Assembly (NCBI GenBank): GCA_013152415.1
Contig: JAADGI010000029.1
Location: forward strand, 1-64,000
Reading direction: 5' to 3'
Source: Gammaproteobacteria bacterium
GTDB lineage: Bacteria; Pseudomonadota; Gammaproteobacteria; HyVt-429
DNA length: 64,000 nt
The notes under the pieces are model-generated. The model made no database searches, was not told the DNA's origin, and saw nothing but the letters and a program-made list of their open reading frames with translations. The position numbers and the translations under genes were made by a program. This document shows positions 1 through 8,447 of the stretch, piece by piece (the stretch's first letter is position 1; the number at the start of each line of letters is the position of its first letter).

Positions 1-44
1 TGTATTTTAAATGATTGACTGAATCTTGTTCCCATTCTTAGGGC

Positions 45-66
45 CCTCTAACTGATAAATTAGAGG
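45..66. other. Hairpin at the leader-distal end of the CRISPR array
   Basis: CCTCTAA and TTAGAGG form a perfect 7-bp stem around an 8-nt loop, just beyond the last degenerate repeat. On the strand in which the array is probably transcribed (minus) no T-run follows it, so it is at most a weak end-of-array structure. The rest of bases 1-70 shows no gene. Confidence 0.4.
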
Positions 67-70
67 CGAC

Positions 71-1704
71 AACTATCCTGACACAGGGGGCTTAGTAAGT
101 CCCGCCGGTCCGCCTGTCACTATAAAAAGAGAACCTTCCGTCGCAACGGACTCTCGTCCCTCAGTAAGTCACGCCCCTATGGTGAAAAGTACCAACACTA
201 TTGGAGCGCTGTCGCAACGGACTCTCGTCCCTCAGTAAGTCACGCCCTTAAAAGGAGAAAGAAAATGCTGATGAAAAGAACGTCGCAACGGACTCTCGTC
301 CCTTAGTAAGTCCCGCCCCCGACTCCGTGACGAGTGGCAATTGGGGCGTGTCGCAACGGACTCTCGTCCCTTAGTAAGTCCCGCCTACAAAATGCCGCCA
401 TCAAAATGTTCAACCCTCGGTCGCAACGGACTCTCGTCCCTTAGTAAGTCCCGCCCATATCTTTGCCTCCATATGTGCCAGCTATTGCAGTCGCAACGGA
501 CTCTCGTCCCTTAGTAAGTCCCGCCTTCTTTTCGCAGTTCATTCGTGAAAGAGTAGTAGAGTCGCAACGGACTCTCGTCCCTTAGTAAGTCCCGCCCTAG
601 AAGAAGTGCTTCCCAGAAACTAGCGGACTTAGTCGCAACGGACTCTCGTCCCTTAGTAAGTCCCGCCTTTAGGAGGGCATATCATGAAGGTAATTAAAGG
701 GTCGCAACGGACTCTCGTCCCTTAGTAAGTCCCGCCAGAAGTTACGCAAAGGCCAGTATTTTTACTGCGGTCGCAACGGACTCTCGTCCCTTAGTAAGTC
801 CCGCCAACAATACTGTCCTCATACATTCCCCTATGTCCGTCGCAACGGACTCTCGTCCCTTAGTAAGTCCCGCCTCCTCGAGCATGACGTACCTGGCCTT
901 GGGCAGCAGTCGCAACGGACTCTCGTCCCTTAGTAAGTCCCGCCACAAATGAGAGTCTTCATTATCGTAATTGGTGGGTCGCAACGGACTCTCGTCCCTT
1001 AGTAAGTCCCGCCGCTCGTCGGTTTCGTAATCGCTCCTATTGTGAGTGTCGCAACGGACTCTCGTCCCTTAGTAAGTCCCGCCGGAACGTTCAAAGTACA
1101 TTTAGCACCATGAAGTAGGTCGCAACGGACTCTCGTCCCTTAGTAAGTCCCGCCTGCTCTAACTATCATTGCGTTTGGCGCGGAAGTCGCAACGGACTCT
1201 CGTCCCTTAGTAAGTCCCGCCGCAAAGGACGGGCAGTTGTTCTCGTCTCATGAGTCGCAACGGACTCTCGTCCCTTAGTAAGTCCCGCCAATAATCTATT
1301 GCAAGGAGTCCTTTGATGAAAGTCGCAACGGACTCTCGTCCCTTAGTAAGTCCCGCCAATATTATGTACTAGACAATATTCTTAGATAAAAGTCGCAACG
1401 GACTCTCGTCCCTTAGTAAGTCCCGCCATTGTTGCCGGCCCGAAGTGCGTGCCGCTTTGGTCGCAACGGACTCTCGTCCCTTAGTAAGTCCCGCCCCTGT
1501 AAAGCACTCAGAAAGATGTCTCTTGATGGTCGCAACGGACTCTCGTCCCTTAGTAAGTCCCGCCGAAACTATCGAAATCATTGATTTTCTACAGGAGAGT
1601 CGCAACGGACTCTCGTCCCTTAGTAAGTCCCGCCGATTCCTGAAAAGATAATCAAAATCGCTTTTAGTGTCGCAACGGACTCTCGTCCCTTAGTAAGTCC
1701 CGCC
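71..1704 (-). CRISPR. CRISPR array, 24 repeats of 36 bp, 23 spacers
   Basis: The repeat on the plus strand is GTCGCAACGGACTCTCGTCC followed by CTTAGTAAGTCCCGCC. Repeats start at about 71 (degenerate), 140, 211, 282, 350, 420, 490, 561, 632, 701, 770, 839, 909, 978, 1048, 1119, 1186, 1254, 1322, 1392, 1460, 1529, 1599 and 1669; spacers are about 31-35 bp. Three observations place the leader on the right and transcription on the minus strand. First, repeats decay at the left end: the repeat at 71 has lost its first half, and those at 140 and 211 share CTCAG and CACGCC changes. Second, the right end abuts cas2. Third, on the minus strand the repeat folds as GGAC-GAGA-GTCC, a GNRA-loop hairpin, leaving the 8-nt tail GTTGCGAC, the usual length of a Cas6-generated 5' handle. 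The Cas6 domain of the RT-Cas1 fusion is the likely processing enzyme. The short ORFs listed here are repeat artefacts. Confidence 0.98.
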
Positions 1705-1865
1705 AGGGCACCGCTAAGTACCTGTTTTCGGGGTTGTTCTGCCCCGTATTTGGCGGATCGAACGGACCACTCTCTTTGTGCAGTGTTCTCATGGCGTTTC
1801 TCACTTGCAACCCCTTGATAGTAAACCTATGGCGTGATGTTGTCACCTGCCCAGACCTCACTCCT
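1705..1865 (-). promoter_or_regulatory. Probable CRISPR leader
   Basis: This 161-bp non-coding stretch lies between the cas2 stop codon and the newest-end repeat, on the side where repeats are perfect. It holds a small dyad (CGGGG at 1729-1733, CCCCG at 1742-1746). I could not assign a convincing -35/-10 pair. The array may be read from here or as an extension of the cas operon transcript, because the cas genes point into it. Confidence 0.6.
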
Positions 1866-2153
1866 TTACACCACGATGACCGCTGGATAGTCCATTATTT
1901 CTGACCCATCCAGGCTGAAGGACTCGCGCAGTGTGTTGCCGTTCATGCGATAGAAGCGGATGTTGGCGGGGTCCTCGTAGCGTCGGCACAGGCCATTTAA
2001 GCGCCCACGCAGTCGCCGCATCTGGGTGGTGTTGCGCATGGCCAGTTCAAAGACGGAGTGTTGTACGCGAAAACCATGCCTCATTAACTCCTTTACCACC
2101 CGGTAGCGCAGGCGGTCGTGATGGACATCGAAACAGGCCAAGTAGTATTGCAT
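1866..2153 (-). CDS. cas2: CRISPR-associated endoribonuclease-like protein Cas2
   Basis: The 95-residue protein has the Cas2 ferredoxin-like fold signature. It opens with YYLACFDVHHDRLRYRV, placing the conserved Asp at the end of strand 1 (residue 9), and continues with GFRVQHSVFE. In the family, a Cas2 dimer bridges two Cas1 dimers during spacer integration. It starts 3 bp after the stop of the Cas6-RT-Cas1 gene and is the last protein gene of the operon before the leader and array. Length is normal for the family (about 90-100 residues). Confidence 0.95.
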   Translation of the reverse strand: MQYYLACFDVHHDRLRYRVVKELMRHGFRVQHSVFELAMRNTTQMRRLRGRLNGLCRRYEDPANIRFYRMNGNTLRESFSLDGSEIMDYPAVIVV

Positions 2154-2156
2154 GGT

Positions 2157-5078
2157 TTATCTCTCCCTATAAGGCCGGAATGCACTTTCTTCCCGCAACC
2201 ATGCGATCAACGAACGATTCTGCCGGTGCAGGTGGCCGTGCAGGCCCCGTGGACGGTCGTCGCCCCAGGCTGTGACCCCGGCAACAAAGCGTTCTTGCAA
2301 CACGCGCAGGTAATCGCGCAAGGCGGTCCGTTCCATTTCGCAACGCCCACCGCGCATGGAGAAGTTGTCGGGGCTAATCATGCGCTTGCGGATGATGTGC
2401 AAGGCGGTGCGCTCTACCAAGTGGCGGAAAGGCTCCATCATGTCCGAGGCCAAGGCGGCATGACCGGCACGGCGCTGATGGTAAACGCCCAGGGCCGACA
2501 GCAGACCGTCTACGCGCAGAGCGGCATCGGTGTGGGCGTAGAGAATGCTGTAGCCAAGATCAAGCAGGACGTTGAATGGGTCGAGGGCGGGGTGCCGTTG
2601 ACGCCGTTTAAAGTTCCATTCAGACCCAAGAACGGTACGGATACCGGCGAAAAACTCACGGGTCGCCTCGCCCTCTACGCCGTTCAACTCGGCGATGTCG
2701 GCGACCTCCAGGGCCTTGTCCGCAGCCCGCTTGAGCCGGGGACGGGCGGCCTGGGCGTCTAATGGCAGGCGGCGCAACACCTCGCGAAGATTGCGGATGC
2801 GGGCGGCCACCAGTTCCCGGGCCGGTTCCAGTCCGTGGGCTGTCTCCAGCAAGCGGTCTAATTGTAAGCGCCACAGGGCCAACCGGCCTGCCTCGTGGGC
2901 GGCGGAGGTCGCCACACCAAGGTACTCACCCGAACGGCGGACGAAATGTACCGGCACGCCACGGCGCATGGCCCCGCGCAGTGCCGGGGTGGTGATATGC
3001 TGCGGCCCGACCAGAACCAGGGACTCGAGGGTGTCCACAGGACGGTCCAGAAGTATCTCGCCCTCCCGGGAGACCCGCAGATGACCCTCGCTGATAGCGA
3101 CTGTCGATGGCTTGCCGGTAACGGCCACCAGGGCGCCCACCTCCTCTACCCCAACCAGCGTGGGTGCTGCCGGTGTGTGCCCCACCAGGCGCTCTACAAG
3201 TTGCTCCACGCGTTCCGCCTTCTCCACCGGGTTGAGTGCCAAACGGGTCTCACAATTGTGCCTGTTTGGAAGGGGCTTGGCTGTGGTTGGCTGTGCCGGT
3301 GGATCATCCGTGACTTCGCCTTGTTTGAAGTACAGACCGAGATAACGAAAGCCCTGCTCAAAATCGGTCTCGGCAGTTTTGTCTTCGCGCAACATCAGCT
3401 TTAGCTCGGCCAGGGAACGGCGTACTTCGGCCTCGGCGTCTTCCAGGCGGGTCGCGTCTTTACAGAGCACGACAAAGTCGTCGGCATAGCGGATCATCTT
3501 GAAGTTTTCCGCCGCCAGGTCGCGGTCGAAATCGTCCAGGACAAGATTTGACAGCAGGGGGCTGAGCGGTGACCCCTGTGGCAACCCACGTAAACGGGTG
3601 AGTTCACGGCCCTCGGCGATCAGCGGGGCGCGCATCCAGGCAAGACAATGGTCCACGACCGGGTCATGCCGGTACAGGGCGCGCAGCCGCACTTCGATGT
3701 CGTGCCAATCGACACTGGTAAAAAAATCCTCAATGTCGGACTCGAAGACGTAACAATAGCCCGCCTCCCAGGCCCGGCGAATGGCCTCGGCGGCACTGTG
3801 GCGCGAGTGGCCCCGACGGTAGCCGTGGCTGTTGCGGTGAAAGTATTTGTTGAGCGCGGGGGCGAGCACCTGGACCACGGCACGTTGGGCAACGCGCTCG
3901 GCAAAGAGGGGCACCGCCAACATGCGCTGGCCACCGTTCTTTTTGGGCAGGGATCGCAGATGCAGCGAATCGACCTGGCTGTCTCCCGGCCGCAGCCGTG
4001 CCGTGAGGTCCTCTTTGTGCTTGTCCGTCAGCAGGCGTGGTTCCCGTTTGTTACGGGTGGCGGCGATGCGCCAAGCCTGCTCCAGATTATAGTCGAGGGC
4101 GGCCCGTTGCAGCAGCGAGGCAGCGGGTCTCAAGAGGGGCACGGCGTTGGCGGTCTCACCGTCGACCGTCTCCAACCGGTAGCGGCCCAGACCGAAGGCG
4201 GGTTGTTCACCCATGCCCAGGTGCTGGCCCAACACCAGGCAACCGATATGAAATGTGGACAGGTCAGGCAACGGTGGGAACTGCAGTTCTCCCAACAGAC
4301 CGCTCAGGTGCTTCCAACGGGCACCGCTCTTGTAGCTGTCCTCGACCCAAAAGACGCGGCATTCGCTAAAGTTACAAGCAGCGGCCTTTGGGGTCGGCTT
4401 GGGTTCCTCATGGCCATGGTGCTGGATCAACGCGCGCAGGGCCTCGACATTACGGTGCAACAAAAAATCTGCATCCAGGTCGCCGGGGTTACTGCAATAG
4501 CGGGGCTTGCCGTCGGTCGACTCCCGTTGCTCCCGTACCGCTGCGGGCAGCAACATGCGCAGGGGCGAGGTCCAGCGCCATACCAGTGGGTGTTCATGAA
4601 TATAGGCCTGCCACAGGTTCAGTTCGTGTTGGAAGCGCTCCCCGTCGTAGGAAATGAACCGTTCCGGATCGAAGTCGTCGCCCGTGGCCAGCCGATCACG
4701 AATAGACACCAGCCGCAGATTACCGCGAAAGGGATCATTGCGCCGTTTGTCCCGCTGGGCGGAGGCAGGTAAACCCTCCAGTTTTTGAATAAGCACCCGC
4801 AACAACGGCAGACCAGGCTCGAACGCGGTGATGCCGAACCGGTAACGCTCACCGGAACGGTAAAACACCCGCCCGTCCTCAGCGCTCTCCACCAACAACT
4901 TACCGGCATAACTCACCCCCCGGGCGTCAATCAGGGTACGGATAAAGCCCGTCAACTGCCCCCGGTGAAAAAACGGTAGACGGGTGGACTCGGTAAACTC
5001 AAGCGTGATCTCGAGGCAATAGAAGGGAAGGATTTTGGGGAGCCAGTCGGTCCGAAGTTTCGCGCTGTTGCCTGACAT
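2157..5078 (-). CDS. Cas6-reverse transcriptase-Cas1 fusion protein
   Basis: One continuous frame of about 973 residues holds three domains. Residues 1 to about 310 are a Cas6-like RAMP region ending in the glycine-rich stretch GMGEQPAFGLGRYRLE. Residues about 320-590 are a reverse transcriptase related to group II intron RTs, with ESDIEDFF, GLPQGSPLSPLLSNL and the active-site YADD near residue 530. Residues about 615-973 are Cas1, with NGVEGEATREFF (catalytic Glu near 800) and RAGHAALASDMMEPFR (catalytic His and acidic residues near 870-880). All catalytic motifs look intact. Characterised Cas6-RT-Cas1 fusions, such as that of Marinomonas mediterranea, process crRNA and acquire spacers from RNA. 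I chose ATG at 5078, which overlaps the upstream stop as TGATG; the track's TTG one codon earlier is possible. Confidence 0.96.
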   Translation of the reverse strand: MSGNSAKLRTDWLPKILPFYCLEITLEFTESTRLPFFHRGQLTGFIRTLIDARGVSYAGKLLVESAEDGRVFYRSGERYRFGITAFEPGLPLLRVLIQKLEGLPASAQRDKRRNDPFRGNLRLVSIRDRLATGDDFDPERFISYDGERFQHELNLWQAYIHEHPLVWRWTSPLRMLLPAAVREQRESTDGKPRYCSNPGDLDADFLLHRNVEALRALIQHHGHEEPKPTPKAAACNFSECRVFWVEDSYKSGARWKHLSGLLGELQFPPLPDLSTFHIGCLVLGQHLGMGEQPAFGLGRYRLETVDGETANAVPLLRPAASLLQRAALDYNLEQAWRIAATRNKREPRLLTDKHKEDLTARLRPGDSQVDSLHLRSLPKKNGGQRMLAVPLFAERVAQRAVVQVLAPALNKYFHRNSHGYRRGHSRHSAAEAIRRAWEAGYCYVFESDIEDFFTSVDWHDIEVRLRALYRHDPVVDHCLAWMRAPLIAEGRELTRLRGLPQGSPLSPLLSNLVLDDFDRDLAAENFKMIRYADDFVVLCKDATRLEDAEAEVRRSLAELKLMLREDKTAETDFEQGFRYLGLYFKQGEVTDDPPAQPTTAKPLPNRHNCETRLALNPVEKAERVEQLVERLVGHTPAAPTLVGVEEVGALVAVTGKPSTVAISEGHLRVSREGEILLDRPVDTLESLVLVGPQHITTPALRGAMRRGVPVHFVRRSGEYLGVATSAAHEAGRLALWRLQLDRLLETAHGLEPARELVAARIRNLREVLRRLPLDAQAARPRLKRAADKALEVADIAELNGVEGEATREFFAGIRTVLGSEWNFKRRQRHPALDPFNVLLDLGYSILYAHTDAALRVDGLLSALGVYHQRRAGHAALASDMMEPFRHLVERTALHIIRKRMISPDNFSMRGGRCEMERTALRDYLRVLQERFVAGVTAWGDDRPRGLHGHLHRQNRSLIAWLREESAFRPYRER

Positions 5079-8000
5079 CAATCGGGAGAATCGATTTCTG
5101 AGATAGGCTGTATCAGGGTAATTCTCTTTTTGACTTCAATGTAGAGAACTTCAATGTTTAGCGTAGCGTCCTTATCTCTCACAAACTCTTTCGCTTTGCC
5201 TGTTAATTCTTTCTCTTTTCCACCGATCTTCCATTTTTCCTCTGTAGAATCAAATGAAAGCCATCCGATGTTAGCGCCCCCTCTGCCTTGATGGAATGAG
5301 AAATAAGAAGGAACACAACCATCCGAATACAATTTCTCCGGGTTAGGCAGTTTATTATTAACCACATGCCAAGCGAAGAGCTCACGTTCAGACCAGGCAC
5401 GTATTAGAGGATCGTTACTGTACAAGGCATAACGCTGTGCCTTTGTCAGCGGATAGGTAATTAACTCATTTTCATCTCGTTGTTTCCCGATCTCTTGCAA
5501 GCATCGCAGTGTGCCGGGATCAACCAGTCTGCCGAGGTCATTGGGGTCTGATATAAAATCGCTGATAGATTTATCTTCCATGGCGACACCGTTTTCCTGT
5601 GTAAAACAGTCCTTTATATTTCGCTCTTTGATGCACTTTACCTCGACCCTCACAGACCCTAAGCCCAGGGGCTTGCCCAAGCCCAGTTTGTGCAGAAACT
5701 CACCTCCCGGCGCGATAGCGGTCAGCAGCAGCTTCATTTCATGATCGTTCAGGTTGTAGTAATGGATAGCAAACGTGAACGCCTGATTTCTTACAATTGG
5801 TTGGCATTTGGTTTTCTGTCCCTTGTTGTTCCCGATATCCAACGTTGCATAGCTATTCGGACTGACATCGTCCGGGCATTGACGCAGGTATTCCTTGCGG
5901 CCATTGGGAACAAGATGGCTACCTTCCTTGTGAAAATAAAGGTATTCCGATGGTGGTTCTGGCGAGGATAGAATCTTGATCGTCACTTGTTCTCTGCGCT
6001 CTGGATCATTGTTATTATCAATGAATTTCGCATCGGTAAAACGCAGACGGGAAGCAAGGTTCCTTTGCTTGCCTGGGGCGTTACTCGTATCTTCTTCCAC
6101 CACGCCCAGCAGCACCTCCGCTGGCGTCAGCCAATCCACACCACGTTTGATGCTGCCCCAAGGCAACAAGGCTTTACTTACGAAATTAAACGCGTCATGG
6201 GATGTTAAATAGTAAAAGGGTTTTCGCCAGATGGATGAGGGGCTAATTTCCGAGACTATAGCGTTGTCCGTTTTGTAGAAAATAGTTTTGCCCACCAGTT
6301 TTTCCATTGCAGGTTTTTCTATTATGCCTGGTGTTTTCAGGATATTTTCATATGTGGCAATGACATCAGGCGGCACATCGAGATCATTTGCTTCTCCTTC
6401 TGCCTGGATTTGCCATTGCTCCCCGTTTTTTATGAGCACCCCCTTACGCGTTAATCGTTCATTTTGAGATTTTCGTACACTGAAATAACGATTCTCCAAC
6501 ACCCGCAAACTGGACTGGCTCAGCGTTTCGATGACATTACCGATCATGCCCCGCAGGCTGTTGGCGGGGAAGGCGACGTAACCTGCGTGGCGGTAGGCAT
6601 GAACCGTGGTTTCTTTCTCCTTATCCGGTTGTTCATGCTCATTGCCCACCAGGGTGTCGGTGACGGTTGTCAATGTGCAAGCAATTATTCCGGTATGCCG
6701 TTCCGGGATATAGAGATCGTGGCGAATTCCTTTTTCTTTGATGTCATCATACGCCGGGCAATTACCGTCATTCCATAGTGCCTTGACCGGCACGAAGGCG
6801 TAGGGGTTCAGTTGTTTGCCATTGGCCCGATTGATCGTGGGTGTTCCATCCTCCACGACCGAAGGAATTTTATGTTCCGGCTCGCCACCGCAATCATCTG
6901 CTGTGGTCTTCTTTGTGGCTTCCTGTTTACTATTTTTGTAGTCTTCATCGATTGTCTGCTTGAGTGCCTCAACCCACTCAGAAGGATTATTGGCCACTTC
7001 TGGCCCGAATCCATTTGAGATTACAGTGGCGAGATCGATCTTTTTGCCCTTCTCGTCCTTTTCGACAAGTTTTAACAAACCATAGCCCTTGGCCTTACCC
7101 CAACCGACCCAGAAATGGCCATCGGTGATCTCGCGCAGGGCAAGGTAGAGCAGGCCACACTGCCAATCCTCCCATTTATCCTTTTTGTGGAGAATCAGGC
7201 CGCCACCCTCAAGCTTGCTCCCCGGTGGGATGGCGCATGCACAATAGAGCGCCCCGTCCTTCACACCCCCGGTAAAACGGTCGATGGCAATGAAGAACTG
7301 CGTGTGGACATCGTCACCCTTATAGACGGGGGCCTTCCATTGGACCCGGCTTGCCTGGTTTGTGTCACCAAAAATCTTGCTAACCAACGGGTTGGCCTCT
7401 TCGACCGCCTTGTTGGGATCGTCGATTCGATTGTTGATCAGAGTGGCGGCAATGCGGGTAGCGATGTCACGCAAGGCGCCGGTGAGGCTTTCCGGCGGCA
7501 AAGTCGCCTTCTGGTCTGCATTTCGGTAACACACCAAATCGGGTAGACCCTGATCCTCTTTCTCATGGTTTCCCTTCCGTTTCTTTGGTGCCTGGCCCGG
7601 ATCGTGGACGAGGACGGGCTGCTGGGTGATGAGTGTTAATGGAACGTCCAGCAACTGTTTTTCAATAGAAGCAATACTTACATCAACAGAGTCACCGAAT
7701 AACACGTCGATATCTCTCTTATCATTATCCTTCACAAACCAGTTATGGATTGCGTCGGTGGAGATGCTCCGGTAACTGCATTTCTCAACCTCGAGCACAC
7801 CCCAGGACTTGGTCTTTTTCGCACCCAGGCCGTGGGTCAGATCGCCATCCCAACGTTTCAGAGCCTCAATAAGACCGTCGATTTCGCTCTCATCCACCCA
7901 GTCCATTTCCAGTTCGGCGGTAAAGCGCGCACCCTGCGGATAGACCTCGTGATAAAATAGGCCCTTCCCGTCCTGGGTACCCGTCTCTGGTCTGATTTTG

Positions 8001-8443
8001 ATACCGCTGCGCAGCCCCGTCATGCGATCCGGATGCCAATAACTGACTAGCGTGGGGTCGCAACCATCATAACGCGCATCCATGACCCGGACGCAGCCTC
8101 CCCGGTGTTCTCCGGAGCCGATATCGTCCGGGCCAAAAAGTTCTTTTCGGCAATCGTTATTGCGCGTCAATCCTCGGCGCAGGAATCCACGCAAGGTGCT
8201 GCCAGGCAGGACGAGCCGCTCCGACGGTCGTGTGTAACAGCATTGGTATGTGCCATTTTCTTTCAGATTTTCTTTGCTCGCAATATCTCTTTCCGATCCA
8301 TAAATTTTGCAACGTTCCGCTTCGATCTTGACCGCCTCACGCCCGTCGCCGACATGAACATCGGTCTTACAAACGAGTTCGACAATGAACTGCACACGAT
8401 AATATCGTCTCTCGTGCTTTTCGCTGGTTCTGGTCTCGGGCAT
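5078..8443 (-). CDS. Triple Cas7-like RAMP fusion, type III effector backbone
   Basis: The protein of about 1121 residues carries three successive RAMP/Cas7-like modules. Module 1 (about 20-250) has HVGDG, LPGSTLRGFLRRG, ELFG and GGCVRVMDA, as in Csm3/Cmr4. Module 2 (about 265-500) has LPPESLTGALRD, a long FFIAIDRFTGGVKDGALY strand and GWGKAKGYGLLKL. Module 3 (about 570-980) has HTGIIACTLTTVTDTLVG and FPANSLRGMIGNVIETLS, resembling the TIGR03986 RAMP family, plus a C-terminal tail of about 150 residues of unclear fold. Such modules coat the crRNA and cut target RNA. The start is set at ATG 8443, not 8500, because GAGGAG sits 7 nt upstream and this removes a 53-bp overlap with the preceding gene. 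Catalytic aspartates could not be assigned by eye. Confidence 0.85.
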   Translation of the reverse strand: MPETRTSEKHERRYYRVQFIVELVCKTDVHVGDGREAVKIEAERCKIYGSERDIASKENLKENGTYQCCYTRPSERLVLPGSTLRGFLRRGLTRNNDCRKELFGPDDIGSGEHRGGCVRVMDARYDGCDPTLVSYWHPDRMTGLRSGIKIRPETGTQDGKGLFYHEVYPQGARFTAELEMDWVDESEIDGLIEALKRWDGDLTHGLGAKKTKSWGVLEVEKCSYRSISTDAIHNWFVKDNDKRDIDVLFGDSVDVSIASIEKQLLDVPLTLITQQPVLVHDPGQAPKKRKGNHEKEDQGLPDLVCYRNADQKATLPPESLTGALRDIATRIAATLINNRIDDPNKAVEEANPLVSKIFGDTNQASRVQWKAPVYKGDDVHTQFFIAIDRFTGGVKDGALYCACAIPPGSKLEGGGLILHKKDKWEDWQCGLLYLALREITDGHFWVGWGKAKGYGLLKLVEKDEKGKKIDLATVISNGFGPEVANNPSEWVEALKQTIDEDYKNSKQEATKKTTADDCGGEPEHKIPSVVEDGTPTINRANGKQLNPYAFVPVKALWNDGNCPAYDDIKEKGIRHDLYIPERHTGIIACTLTTVTDTLVGNEHEQPDKEKETTVHAYRHAGYVAFPANSLRGMIGNVIETLSQSSLRVLENRYFSVRKSQNERLTRKGVLIKNGEQWQIQAEGEANDLDVPPDVIATYENILKTPGIIEKPAMEKLVGKTIFYKTDNAIVSEISPSSIWRKPFYYLTSHDAFNFVSKALLPWGSIKRGVDWLTPAEVLLGVVEEDTSNAPGKQRNLASRLRFTDAKFIDNNNDPERREQVTIKILSSPEPPSEYLYFHKEGSHLVPNGRKEYLRQCPDDVSPNSYATLDIGNNKGQKTKCQPIVRNQAFTFAIHYYNLNDHEMKLLLTAIAPGGEFLHKLGLGKPLGLGSVRVEVKCIKERNIKDCFTQENGVAMEDKSISDFISDPNDLGRLVDPGTLRCLQEIGKQRDENELITYPLTKAQRYALYSNDPLIRAWSERELFAWHVVNNKLPNPEKLYSDGCVPSYFSFHQGRGGANIGWLSFDSTEEKWKIGGKEKELTGKAKEFVRDKDATLNIEVLYIEVKKRITLIQPISEIDSPD

Positions 8444-8447
8444 CCTG

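Noticed and set aside
742-1861. Short ORFs across the CRISPR array
   Set aside because: They repeat WRDLLRDESPLR or GLTKGRESVAT, the translations of the CRISPR repeat.
3648-4772. 374-aa plus-strand ORF opposite the RT-Cas1 gene
   Set aside because: Antisense shadow of a gene with clear RT and Cas6 motifs; no family resemblance of its own.
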